A stretch of DNA of 30,404 nucleotides from an uncultured Solobacterium sp. (GCA_900543035.1 UQPV01000035.1:1-30404); one strand, 5' to 3'. Shown: positions 16,050 through 24,120, numbered from the stretch's first letter. Made by a program: numbers and translations. Notes: generated by a model not told the origin, from the sequence alone.

Positions 16050-16070
16050 CAAATCACTGTTTAATTCACG

Positions 16071-16088
16071 GCTTTAGTGTGTTAAAAT
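16071..16088. promoter_or_regulatory. Candidate operator of the TrpR-like repressor, copy 1
   Basis: GCTTTAGTGTGTTAAAAT covers the putative -10 (TAAAAT, 16083-16088) of the repressor operon. It differs at only two positions from the element in the symporter promoter at 20624-20641. It is also the right half of a loose dyad, TTAA-N2-CAC-N7-GTG-N2-TTAA (16061-16085). The binding protein is inferred, not shown. Confidence 0.5.
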
Positions 16089-16126
16089 AGTAGGCATAGT
16101 AAAGGTTTGCTGGAAAGGGGTATGGC

Positions 16127-16429
16127 ATGGCAAAAACGCAGGAAAGCAACAAGAACAAGGAGATGTATGAGTGCATTTTGAGATTGAAGGACCTGGATCA
16201 GTGCGAACGGTTCTTCAGCGATCTGTGCTCCATCACGGAATTGAACGCGATGGAACAACGGTTCATGGTCGCCAAGATGCTGCATGAGGGCAAGGTATAC
16301 ACAGAGATCTGTGAGCAGACACATGCCAGCAGCGCCACCATCAGCAGGGTGAACAGAGTACTTAACTATGGAAAGAATGCCTTGCGAGAGGTTTTTGAAT
16401 GTATGGAGGAAAGGGCTGAAGAGAAATGA
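16127..16429 (+). CDS. TrpR/YerC-family transcriptional repressor
   Basis: A 100-residue all-helical DNA-binding protein. ELNAMEQRFMVAKMLHEGKVYTEICEQTHASSATISRVNRVL is the TrpR-superfamily helix-turn-helix (about residues 42-83), closest to the YerC/YecD branch. E. coli TrpR uses tryptophan as co-repressor; whether this one does is unknown. AAGGGG lies 6 nt upstream of the ATG. Its stop overlaps iorA by four bases (ATGA), so repressor and oxidoreductase are made from one message. That is strong contextual evidence that it senses an aromatic amino acid or its keto acid and controls this operon. Confidence 0.9.
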   Translation: MAKTQESNKNKEMYECILRLKDLDQCERFFSDLCSITELNAMEQRFMVAKMLHEGKVYTEICEQTHASSATISRVNRVLNYGKNALREVFECMEERAEEK

Positions 16430-18168
16430 AACAACTGATGTTAGGAAATGCGGCTGTGGCACGCGGACTTTATGAAGCCGGCTGCGCGGTCGTTTCCAGT
16501 TATCCCGGTACGCCGAGCACCGAGATCACGGAAGAAGCGGCAAAATATGATGAGATCTACTGCGAATGGGCGCCGAATGAAAAGGTCGCGCTCGAAGTCG
16601 CTTTCGGCGCCTGCCTGGCAGGCAGACGCAGCTTCTGCGGAATGAAGCATGTGGGGCTCAATGTGGCTGCCGATCCGCTGTTCACGATCGCGTACACGGG
16701 CGTCAATGCCGGTCTGATCATCGGCGTGGCGGATGATCCGGGAATGCATTCTTCACAGAATGAACAGGACAGCCGCCATTATGCCAAGGCGGCGAAGGTG
16801 CCGATGCTGGAGCCTTCCGATTCCGCAGAAGCGCTGGAATTTGCCAAGCTGGCTTATGAGATCTCCGAGCGTTTCGATACGCCGGTGCTGTTGAAGATGT
16901 GCACGAGGGTCTCTCATTCGCAGAGCATCGTGGATACGGGAGAACGTGTGCTGCCGCAGCTGAAGCCATATGAAAAGGATGTGGCGAAAAATGTCATGAT
17001 GCCGGGCAATGCGATCCGCCGTCATCCGATCGTGGAACAGCGTACCCGCGATCTGATCGCATATGCGGAAAGCGCGCCGGTCAACCGGGTGGAGATGGGC
17101 GATACGAAGCTGGGCATCATCACGTCCTCGACTTCTTATCAGTATGCGAAGGAAGTGTTCGGCGATCAGGCGAGCATCCTGAAGCTGGGCATGATCTATC
17201 CGCTGCCTGAGCAGCTGATCCTTGACTTTGCGTCAAAGGTGGATCGGCTGGTCGTGATCGAGGAGCTCGACGCCGTGATCGAAGAGCATTGCCGACAGCT
17301 TGGCCTGGAGGTGAGCGGCAAGGATATCCTGCCGCTGGAAGGCGAGTATTCACAGCGGCTCATCGCGCAGAAGCTCGGCGTTTCGGTGCCGGAAGGAAAG
17401 AAGATCGACGATGCCATCCCGGTGCGTCCTCCGGTCATGTGCGCAGGCTGCCCGCACCGCGGCATGTTCTATACGCTGCACAAGAACAAGGTGACGGTCA
17501 TGGGAGACATCGGCTGTTATACGCTGGGCGCGGCGGCGCCGCTGAGCGCGATCGATGTGACGGCGTGCATGGGCGCCAGCATCACAGCGCTGCATGGCTA
17601 CAACAAGGCGCTCAATGAGGAAAACGCAGGCGCGGCCGTAGCGATCATCGGCGACTCCACCTTCATGCATTCCGGCATGACCGGACTGGCCAATATCGCG
17701 TATAACCAGAGCAATTCCACGGTGATCATCCTGGATAACTCCATCACCGGCATGACCGGGCACCAGCAGAATCCGACCACCGGATACAACATCAAGGGCG
17801 ATCCGGCCGGAAAGATCGATCTGGAATCGCTGTGCCGGGCGATGGGCATCAACCGCGTGCGCGTGGTCGATCCTTATGATCTGGCCGCATGCGACCGTGT
17901 GCTGAAGGAAGAGCTGGCTGCGCCGGAGGCGTCTGTCATCATCAGCCGCAGGCCGTGCGTGCTGCTCAAGTATGTGAAGACGAAGCCGCCGGTGAAGGTC
18001 GATCCGAACAAGTGCGTGGGCTGCCGTTCCTGCATGGGGCTGGGCTGTCCGGCCATCAGCATCAAGGACAAGAAGGCCGTCGTGGACAACACGCTGTGCG
18101 TAGGCTGCGGCGTCTGCGAACAGCTCTGTCCGGTAGATGCATTTGAACATACAGAGGGGGCGTGCTAA
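16426..18168 (+). CDS. iorA: Indolepyruvate ferredoxin oxidoreductase, alpha subunit
   Basis: A 580-residue subunit that, with IorB, converts aryl pyruvates plus CoA into aryl-acetyl-CoA, CO2 and reduced ferredoxin. The N-terminal pyrimidine-binding part (SSYPGTPSTEITE, residues about 24-36) is followed by the thiamine-diphosphate part (CAGCPHRGM, GDIGCYTLG, GDSTFMHSGMTGLANIAYN). Two [4Fe-4S] sites end the protein: Cys530, 533, 536, 541 and Cys558, 561, 564, 568, each followed by Pro at the last Cys. Length and order match known IorA. It is oxygen-sensitive chemistry, consistent with an anaerobe. Translation is coupled to the repressor gene upstream, and iorB follows after one base. Confidence 0.96.
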   Translation: MKQLMLGNAAVARGLYEAGCAVVSSYPGTPSTEITEEAAKYDEIYCEWAPNEKVALEVAFGACLAGRRSFCGMKHVGLNVAADPLFTIAYTGVNAGLIIGVADDPGMHSSQNEQDSRHYAKAAKVPMLEPSDSAEALEFAKLAYEISERFDTPVLLKMCTRVSHSQSIVDTGERVLPQLKPYEKDVAKNVMMPGNAIRRHPIVEQRTRDLIAYAESAPVNRVEMGDTKLGIITSSTSYQYAKEVFGDQASILKLGMIYPLPEQLILDFASKVDRLVVIEELDAVIEEHCRQLGLEVSGKDILPLEGEYSQRLIAQKLGVSVPEGKKIDDAIPVRPPVMCAGCPHRGMFYTLHKNKVTVMGDIGCYTLGAAAPLSAIDVTACMGASITALHGYNKALNEENAGAAVAIIGDSTFMHSGMTGLANIAYNQSNSTVIILDNSITGMTGHQQNPTTGYNIKGDPAGKIDLESLCRAMGINRVRVVDPYDLAACDRVLKEELAAPEASVIISRRPCVLLKYVKTKPPVKVDPNKCVGCRSCMGLGCPAISIKDKKAVVDNTLCVGCGVCEQLCPVDAFEHTEGAC

Positions 18169-18169
18169 T

Positions 18170-18757
18170 ATGACAAAGAACATCATGATCGTCGGTGTCG
18201 GCGGACAGGGATCGCTGCTGGCCAGCAAGATGCTGGGCAAGCTGCTGCTGGCACAGGGCTATGACGTCAAGGTATCAGAGGTGCATGGCATGAGCCAGCG
18301 CGGCGGCAGCGTGGTCACTTATGTGCGTTATGGAGAACATGTGTATTCTCCGATCATCGAGCAGGGAGAGGCAGACATGATCATCTCGTTCGAGCAGCTG
18401 GAAGCAGCCAGATGGCTGCCCTATCTGAAGGAAGGCGGCAAGGTCGTCGTCTCCACACAGATGATCGATCCGATGCCGGTCATCACCGGTGCGATGGACT
18501 ATCCGCAGGATCTCATCGCTAAGATGCGCGCGGCGGGTGCCGATGTGGATGGTGTGGACGCCCTGCAGCTGGCAGAGCAGGCTGGTTCTGCCAAGGCCGT
18601 GAACATCGTGCTGATGGGACGGGTGTCCCGCTACTTTGACTTCCCGCTGGACGCCTGGTATCAGGCGCTGGAGGAAAGCGTTCCGTCGAAATTCATCGAA
18701 TTGAACAGAAAGGCATTCGCGTTGGGCAGAGAGGAGCAGGATGCGGCGCAGGCATGA
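18170..18757 (+). CDS. iorB: Indolepyruvate ferredoxin oxidoreductase, beta subunit
   Basis: A 195-residue gamma-type subunit of the 2-oxoacid:ferredoxin oxidoreductase family. IVGVGGQGSLLASKMLGKLL at the start and SEVHGMSQRGGSVVTYVRYG near residue 36 are its signatures. AGAGGGGG lies 9 nt before the ATG at 18170; an in-frame ATG at 18137 would run inside iorA. It completes the heterodimer with IorA. The end overlaps the CoA-ligase gene by 17 nt if that gene starts at 18741. Confidence 0.95.
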   Translation: MTKNIMIVGVGGQGSLLASKMLGKLLLAQGYDVKVSEVHGMSQRGGSVVTYVRYGEHVYSPIIEQGEADMIISFEQLEAARWLPYLKEGGKVVVSTQMIDPMPVITGAMDYPQDLIAKMRAAGADVDGVDALQLAEQAGSAKAVNIVLMGRVSRYFDFPLDAWYQALEESVPSKFIELNRKAFALGREEQDAAQA

Positions 18758-20093
18758 CGCGCCGATCAGAGCAAATATGGAGAATCAAAATCACAATCAT
18801 TATTTTCAGCCGGAAAACGAGACGATGCCGGCAGAACAGATCAAGGCGCTGCAGAGCGAACGGCTCGTGAAACAGGTGCAGCATGTCTATGATCATGTGG
18901 AATATTATCGCAAGAAGATGGATGAGCAGGGGGTCAGCCCTCAGGATATCCATGGGGTCGAGGATCTGCACAAGCTGCCGTTTCTGACCAAGGAGGATCT
19001 GCGGCAGGCTTATCCTTACGGCCTGCTCGCCAAGCCGCTGTCTGAGTGTGTGCGCATCCAGTCGACCAGCGGGACGACCGGCAGGCGTGTCGTCGCCTTT
19101 TATACGCAGCATGACCTTGATCTGTGGGAGGAATGCTGTGCCCGCGCCATCGTCGCCGCGGGCGGAACGAAAGAGGATGTCGTCCATGTCTCTTATGGAT
19201 ACGGATTGTTCACCGGCGGTCCGGGGCTCAACGGAGGATCGCATAAGCTGGGCTCGCTGACCCTGCCGATGTCCAGCGGCAATACGGACCGGCAGATCCA
19301 GTTCATGTGCGATCTGGGATCGACCATCCTGTGCTGCACGCCGTCTTATGCGGCCTATCTGGCTGAGACGATCTGCGAGCGCGGCCTGCGGGATCAGATC
19401 AAGCTGAAGGCCGGCATCTTCGGCGCAGAGGCATGGACGGAGGAAATGCGCCGGGACATCGAGAAGAAGCTCGGCATCCGCGCTTATGACATTTACGGGC
19501 TGACGGAGATCAGCGGCCCGGGCGTCGCTTTCGAGTGCGAGGATCAAAGCGGCATGCACATCAACGAGGATCATTTCATCGCCGAGATCATCGATCCGGC
19601 CACAGGCGAGGTGCTGCCGGAAGGGTCAAAGGGCGAACTGGTGTTCACCAGCATCACCAAGGAGGCGTTCCCGCTGCTGCGTTACCGCACCAGGGATATC
19701 TGCGTGCTCTCGCGTGAACAGTGCTCCTGCGGCCGCACCTTCGTGAAGATGAGCAAGCCGATGGGCAGGAGCGATGACATGATGATCATCCGCGGCGTCA
19801 ATGTGTTCCCGTCACAGATCGAGACCGTGCTGCTCAATCAAGGACTGACTTCGAATTATCAGATCATCGTCGACCGGGTGAACAACAGCGATACGCTGGA
19901 TGTGAACGTGGAGATGACCCCGGAGATGTTCGCTGACTCGGTAGGCACGCTCTCTCAGCAGGAGAAGGCGCTGAAGGGCGCGCTGAAATCGATGCTGGGC
20001 ATCCAGGCCAATGTGCATCTGGTGGAACCAAAGTCGATCACGCGCAGCGAAGGCAAGGCCGTGCGTGTCATCGACCGCCGCAAACTGTACTAG
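18741..20093 (+). CDS. paaK: Phenylacetate-CoA ligase-like adenylate-forming enzyme
   Basis: A 450-residue AMP-forming acyl-CoA ligase of the PaaK type. STSGTTGRRVV is the ATP/AMP loop (near residue 107), YGLTEISGPG the acyl-adenylate motif, RYRTRDIC the linker to the mobile C-terminal domain and GVNVFPSQIE the family hallmark there. It interconverts aryl acetates with their CoA thioesters. Following iorAB it may handle phenylacetyl- or indoleacetyl-CoA. Start is uncertain: 18741 has GAGGAG 4 nt upstream but gives a basic 12-residue extension; 18777 begins MENQNHNHYFQPE as in homologues but lacks a good site. A small ACT gene follows, as often seen with PaaK. Confidence 0.9.
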   Translation: MRRRHDAPIRANMENQNHNHYFQPENETMPAEQIKALQSERLVKQVQHVYDHVEYYRKKMDEQGVSPQDIHGVEDLHKLPFLTKEDLRQAYPYGLLAKPLSECVRIQSTSGTTGRRVVAFYTQHDLDLWEECCARAIVAAGGTKEDVVHVSYGYGLFTGGPGLNGGSHKLGSLTLPMSSGNTDRQIQFMCDLGSTILCCTPSYAAYLAETICERGLRDQIKLKAGIFGAEAWTEEMRRDIEKKLGIRAYDIYGLTEISGPGVAFECEDQSGMHINEDHFIAEIIDPATGEVLPEGSKGELVFTSITKEAFPLLRYRTRDICVLSREQCSCGRTFVKMSKPMGRSDDMMIIRGVNVFPSQIETVLLNQGLTSNYQIIVDRVNNSDTLDVNVEMTPEMFADSVGTLSQQEKALKGALKSMLGIQANVHLVEPKSITRSEGKAVRVIDRRKLY

Positions 20094-20105
20094 GAGGTGC
20101 CGGAT

Positions 20106-20537
20106 ATGGCTGTAAGACAGATATCGGTATTCATGGAGAACAAGGTCGGCCCATTGGCCGAGATCACCACGCTGCTTGCGCAGCACCAGATCAACATGCG
20201 CGCGCTTTCCGTCGCGGAAACGCAGGATTTCGGCATCCTGCGCATCATCGTCGAGGAGCCGGAAAAGGCAGAGCAAGTGCTGAAGGACAATCAGATCATC
20301 TTCCGCGAATCCTCGGTGCTGGCCGTGTTGATGGAGGATCGTCCCGGAAGCATGGCTGCGGTCGTCGATCTGCTGGCGCAGGCAGGCATCCCGGTGGAAT
20401 ATGCCTATGCGTTCATCACGCGCCAGGCGGACAACGCCTGCCTGATCCTGAAGGTGAAGGAGGATGAAGCAGCAGAGGCGCTGCTGGAAAAAGAAGGCGT
20501 AAGATCGCTGAGCGAACAGGAACTGAATACATTGTAG
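20106..20537 (+). CDS. Tandem ACT-domain protein
   Basis: A 143-residue protein made of two ACT domains: ISVFMENKVGPLAEITTLLAQHQINMRALSV (residues 6-36) and AVLMEDRPGSMAAVVDLLAQAGIPVEYAYAF (near 76-106). ACT domains bind amino acids. Stand-alone tandem ACT proteins are common directly after PaaK-type ligases and are thought to sense an aromatic amino acid. AGGAGGTG lies 6 nt before the ATG. Last gene of the repressor-iorAB-ligase operon, followed by a terminator. Confidence 0.9.
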   Translation: MAVRQISVFMENKVGPLAEITTLLAQHQINMRALSVAETQDFGILRIIVEEPEKAEQVLKDNQIIFRESSVLAVLMEDRPGSMAAVVDLLAQAGIPVEYAYAFITRQADNACLILKVKEDEAAEALLEKEGVRSLSEQELNTL

Positions 20538-20544
20538 GACAAAG

Positions 20545-20575
20545 GGAATCTGCGGCTGTCGCAGGTTCCTTTTTT
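20545..20575 (+). terminator. Terminator of the trpR-like/iorAB operon
   Basis: A 10-bp stem (GGAATCTGCG / CGCAGGTTCC, one G-U pair), loop GCTGT, followed by T6. Confidence 0.9.
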
Positions 20576-20606
20576 AACGCCATGCACTTTATCGATTTTA
20601 TGTAAT

Positions 20607-20628
20607 AAAGCGTTGACTTTAACGCTTT
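20607..20628. promoter_or_regulatory. Inverted repeat over the symporter -35 region
   Basis: AAAGCGTT and AACGCTTT form a perfect 8-bp inverted repeat around a 6-bp centre. It covers the -35 box TTGACT. There is no T-run, so it is more likely an operator than a terminator. Confidence 0.6.
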
Positions 20629-20641
20629 TGTGTGTTAAATT
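20613..20641 (+). promoter_or_regulatory. Promoter of the symporter gene with candidate TrpR-like operator, copy 2
   Basis: TTGACT (20613-20618), 17 nt, TAAATT (20636-20641). GCTTTTGTGTGTTAAATT (20624-20641) matches the element at 16071-16088 in 16 of 18 positions and covers the -10 in the same way. Confidence 0.7.
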
Positions 20642-20675
20642 AAAACCAACGTAAATGAAAGGGGTTACGAAACGT

Positions 20676-22220
20676 ATGGGTATCAAGATTGCAATGCTGG
20701 TGGTGTTCTTTGCCGTCATGGTCGGGATCGGCATCTATTGCCGCAGACATGCGACAGATGTGAAGGGGTTCGTTTTGGGCGGGCGCAGCGTCGGCCCGTG
20801 GCTTACGGCGTTTGCCTATGGCACCTCTTATTTTTCCGCCGTCATCTTCGTGGGCTATGCCGGGCAGTTCGGCTGGAAATACGGCGTGGCGACGACCTGG
20901 ATCGGCGTGGGCAATGCGCTGATCGGCTCGCTGCTCGCCTGGGCGGTGCTGGGACGCAGGACCCGCATCATGACGCAGCATCTCAACGCGGCGACCATGC
21001 CGGAGTTCTTCGGCAGGCGCTTTGGCAGCAAGGCGCTGAAGATCGGCGCGTCGCTCATCATCTTCATCTTTCTGATCCCGTACACGGCTTCGCTGTATAA
21101 CGGGCTGTCCAGGCTGTTCGCGATGGCATTCTCGGTCGATTATACGGTCTGCATCATCCTCATGGCCTTGTTCACCGGCATCTATGTCATCGCCGGCGGA
21201 TATATGGCGACGGCCATCAATGACTTCATCCAGGGGATCATCATGCTCATCGGCATCATCGTCATCATCGCTGCGGTGCTCAATACGCAGGGCGGCTTCA
21301 CCTCAGCGATGAACGCGTTGGCCAATGTGAGCGATCCGGCTGTCAGCGCATCGCCGGGCGCATTCACCTCATTGTTCGGACCGGATCCGCTCGGACTGCT
21401 CGGCGTCGTGATCCTGACATCGCTGGGCACCTGGGGACTGCCGCAGATGGTCCAGAAGTTTTATGCAATCAAAAGTGAATCCGCGGTCAAGAAGGGCATG
21501 ATCATCTCCACGGTGTTCGCCATGGTCGTCTCCGGCGGCTGTTATTTTCTGGGCGGGTTCGGCCGTCTGTTTGCGGATCAGGTCAATATCGCCGCAGATG
21601 GGTATGACGCCATCATCCCGACGATGCTTTCCGGACTGTCAGATGTGGTGATCGCGCTGGCCGTCATCCTGGTGCTCTCCGCGAGCATGTCTACGCTCTC
21701 TTCTCTGGTCATGGCTTCCAGTTCCACGCTGACGATCGATTTCCTCAAGGACAATATCGTGAAGGACATGAGCGAGAAAAAGCAGCTGCGCAGCATCCGC
21801 GTGCTGATCGTCGTGTTCATCTTCATCTCGGCCTTGATCGCCATCATCCAATATAAAGGAAACATCACGTTCATCGCGCAGCTGATGGGCATCAGCTGGG
21901 GCGCGCTGGCCGGCGCTTTCCTGGCGCCGTTCCTGTATGGCTTATATTGGAAACGCACGAGCCCGGCCGCATGCGCAGCCTGTTTCCTCTTTGGCTGCGG
22001 CACCATGGTCCTCAACATGTGCGCACCTCAGCTGTTTCCCGCTTTTCTGCAGTCGCCGATCAACTGCGGTGCCTTCGTCATGCTGGCAGGGTTCCTCATC
22101 GTCCCGCTGGTCAGCCTGTTTGGCAAAGTGAAGGATGAAGCGGCGGTGGAAGAAGCCTTCTCCTGTTATGAGAAGAAGGTGCAGACCCCGCAGTGCATGA
22201 CGCTGGGAGACGATCGATGA
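20676..22220 (+). CDS. Sodium:solute symporter (SSS family)
   Basis: A 514-residue integral membrane protein with about 13 helices. GIYCRRHATDVKGFVLGGRSVGPWLTAFAYGTSYFSAVIFVGYAG is the typical SSS N-terminus, and the SASMSTLSSLVMASSSTLTIDF segment holds the family's sodium-binding Ser/Thr region. It resembles pantothenate/solute symporters in general, but the substrate is not readable. The shared regulatory element with the iorAB operon suggests an aromatic acid or amino acid. The ATG at 20676 begins MGIKIAML; AAAGGGG is 11 nt upstream, a long gap. An ATG at 20655 lacks any site. Confidence 0.88.
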   Translation: MGIKIAMLVVFFAVMVGIGIYCRRHATDVKGFVLGGRSVGPWLTAFAYGTSYFSAVIFVGYAGQFGWKYGVATTWIGVGNALIGSLLAWAVLGRRTRIMTQHLNAATMPEFFGRRFGSKALKIGASLIIFIFLIPYTASLYNGLSRLFAMAFSVDYTVCIILMALFTGIYVIAGGYMATAINDFIQGIIMLIGIIVIIAAVLNTQGGFTSAMNALANVSDPAVSASPGAFTSLFGPDPLGLLGVVILTSLGTWGLPQMVQKFYAIKSESAVKKGMIISTVFAMVVSGGCYFLGGFGRLFADQVNIAADGYDAIIPTMLSGLSDVVIALAVILVLSASMSTLSSLVMASSSTLTIDFLKDNIVKDMSEKKQLRSIRVLIVVFIFISALIAIIQYKGNITFIAQLMGISWGALAGAFLAPFLYGLYWKRTSPAACAACFLFGCGTMVLNMCAPQLFPAFLQSPINCGAFVMLAGFLIVPLVSLFGKVKDEAAVEEAFSCYEKKVQTPQCMTLGDDR

Positions 22221-22272
22221 TGGCAGAGGATATCGTGCCGGATGATCAGGGACAACGTATTGCGTGATCGAT

Positions 22273-22301
22273 GAACCAGGATGACCGCCTGGTTCTTTTT
22301 T
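22273..22301 (+). terminator. Terminator of the symporter gene
   Basis: A perfect 8-bp stem GAACCAGG / CCTGGTTC with a 7-nt loop and T6. A second, weaker hairpin with T6 (GCAGAGA / TCTCTGC) follows at 22311-22345, so there may be tandem terminators. Confidence 0.9.
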
Positions 22302-22370
22302 CTGTCTGTCGCAGAGAGCTGTCATCCGCCGATCTCTGCTTTTTTATTTATGCGCTGGTGGAAGGCATGC

Positions 22371-22401
22371 AAAAAAGCTGAGACGGCGTGTGTCTCAGCT
22401 T
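22371..22401 (-). terminator. Terminator of the acyl-CoA synthetase gene
   Basis: On the minus strand a perfect 10-bp stem (AAGCTGAGAC / GTCTCAGCTT) with a 7-nt loop is followed by a T-run. Confidence 0.9.
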
Positions 22402-22424
22402 CGCAGGCTTCATGCAGAGCGCGA

Positions 22425-24065
22425 TCACTGATCGGCTTCGGTCTGTGCGGCGACCAGGTTTTCGCTGCGGTAGATGTGCCTGAGCTTTGGCTTTTCGATC
22501 TTTCCGGTCGCATTGCGCGGCACATCCGCAAAGATGATCTTGTGCGGGCGTTTGTAACGCGGCAGCTGACGGCAATAATCATTGATCTCTTCTTCGCTGC
22601 AGCTGAAGCCAGGCTTGCACTCGATGATGGCCGCGGAGATCTCGCCCAGACGGCGGTCCGGCAGTCCGATGACGGCGACATCCTTGACAGCCTCATGTCC
22701 ATGCAGGAAATCTTCGATCTGCACCGGATAGATGTTCTCTCCGCCAGAGATGATGACGTCTTTCTTGCGGTCGACCAGGTAGATGAACCCTTCGTCATCC
22801 TGCTTGGCCATGTCTCCGGTATACAGCCAGCCGTCCTTGAGCACCTCGGCCGTGGCTTTCGGGTCACGATAATAGCAGGTCATGACGCCGGGGCCTTTGA
22901 CGCACAGTTCGCCGACCTCGCCCAGGGCGACCGCATCGCCTCGCTCATCCACGATCTTGACTTCCCAGCCGTAGCCGGGGATGCCGATGGCGCCGACCTT
23001 GCGGATGTTCTCCACGCCCAGGTGGACACAGCCTGGACCGATGGATTCGCTGAGGCCGTAATTGGTGTCATATTCATGATGCGGGAAGAGCTTCTTCCAG
23101 CGCTGGATCAGGCTCTTGGGCACCGGCTGCGCGCCGATGTGCATGAGCCGCCACTGATCGAGGTGATATTCCTCCAGGCTGACCTCGCCGCTGTCGATGG
23201 CATCCAGGATATCCTGTGCCCAAGGAACGAGCAGCCAGACGATGGTGCAGCGTTCTTCCGATACGGCTTTCAGGATCGAGCGCGGCTTTGTCCCTTTCAA
23301 CAGCACGGCCTTTCCGCCGGTGAGCAGCGAGCCCATCCAGTGCATCTTGGCGCCAGTGTGGTAAAGCGGCGGGATGCACAGGAAGACATCGTCCTTGGTC
23401 TGCCCATGATGATGCTGCTCTACTTTGGCGGCATGCATCAGGCTCTCATGATCGTGCAGGATCGCTTTGGGAAAGCCGGTCGTGCCGGAAGAGAAATAGA
23501 TGGCCGCGTCGTCATGGTCATCGATGGCGATGGCGGGCGACTGGCTGGAGCAGTCTGCGGTGCAGGCGACATAGTCTTCCGCGAAGCTGGGGCAGGAAGC
23601 GCCCACATAAAACAGCAGGCGGTTCTCGCTGATGCGCTCGGCGATCTCTTCGATGCGGCCGACAAATTCCGGTCCGAAGATGAGCACGTCGGCCTCAGAC
23701 AGGTTGACGCAGTATTCGATCTCTTCCGCGGAATAGCGGAAATTGAACGGTACGGCGATGGCGCCGGTCTTCAGGATGCCGAAATAGATCGGCAGCCATT
23801 CCAGGCAGTTCATCAGCAGGATGGCCACTTTGTCCCCTTTGCCCACGCCGCGGCTGAGCAGCAGGTTGGCAAAGCGGTTGGCTTTTTCATTGAATACGTT
23901 CCAGGTGATCTCCCGGCGGTAATATGGTCTTGGCGCCGGTTCGATCAGCTCATATTCTTTCCAGGTGACGCGGCGGGTGTCGCGCACCTCAGGGTTGATT
24001 TCCACAAGACAGATGTCGTCTCCATACAGTCGGCAGTTGCGTTCCAAAATATCTGTGATCGGCAT
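22425..24065 (-). CDS. AMP-dependent acyl-CoA synthetase/ligase
   Basis: A 546-residue class I adenylate-forming enzyme. YFSSGTTGFPKAI is the phosphate loop (near residue 191), NYGLSESIGPG the acyl-adenylate motif, LYTGDMAKQDDEGFIYLVDRKKDVIISGGENIYP the hinge to the C-terminal domain, and NATGKIEKPKLR holds the catalytic Lys. Length and motifs are those of fatty-acid or aryl-acid CoA ligases; which acid is unknown. On the minus strand AGGAGG lies 9 nt before the ATG. It converges on the symporter and has a consensus promoter. It belongs to a different subfamily from the PaaK-like ligase 2.3 kb away. Confidence 0.93.
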   Translation of the reverse strand: MPITDILERNCRLYGDDICLVEINPEVRDTRRVTWKEYELIEPAPRPYYRREITWNVFNEKANRFANLLLSRGVGKGDKVAILLMNCLEWLPIYFGILKTGAIAVPFNFRYSAEEIEYCVNLSEADVLIFGPEFVGRIEEIAERISENRLLFYVGASCPSFAEDYVACTADCSSQSPAIAIDDHDDAAIYFSSGTTGFPKAILHDHESLMHAAKVEQHHHGQTKDDVFLCIPPLYHTGAKMHWMGSLLTGGKAVLLKGTKPRSILKAVSEERCTIVWLLVPWAQDILDAIDSGEVSLEEYHLDQWRLMHIGAQPVPKSLIQRWKKLFPHHEYDTNYGLSESIGPGCVHLGVENIRKVGAIGIPGYGWEVKIVDERGDAVALGEVGELCVKGPGVMTCYYRDPKATAEVLKDGWLYTGDMAKQDDEGFIYLVDRKKDVIISGGENIYPVQIEDFLHGHEAVKDVAVIGLPDRRLGEISAAIIECKPGFSCSEEEINDYCRQLPRYKRPHKIIFADVPRNATGKIEKPKLRHIYRSENLVAAQTEADQ

Positions 24066-24082
24066 GATCAGATCCCTCCTAC

Positions 24083-24100
24083 GCTGAAGGATACTTCAGC
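24083..24100. repeat. Perfect inverted repeat in the acyl-CoA synthetase leader
   Basis: GCTGAAG and CTTCAGC are separated by GATA. The element lies between the promoter and the ribosome binding site of the minus-strand gene, so it could be an operator or an RNA hairpin beside the Shine-Dalgarno sequence. Confidence 0.6.
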
Positions 24101-24120
24101 TCTTTTATCTGCTAAAGTAA

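Noticed and set aside
17350..18240. A minus-strand frame opposite iorA
   Set aside because: iorA motifs and iron-sulfur cysteines fix the plus strand as coding.
22217..22267. A 16-codon frame starting at the end of the symporter gene
   Set aside because: It is short, has no clear ribosome binding site of its own and no recognisable product; coupling to the symporter stop is possible but unsupported.
24102..24117. A weak look-alike of the TrpR-type element in the acyl-CoA synthetase leader
   Set aside because: Only the CTTTAG part and an A-run match, with the middle changed, so it does not support membership in the regulon.
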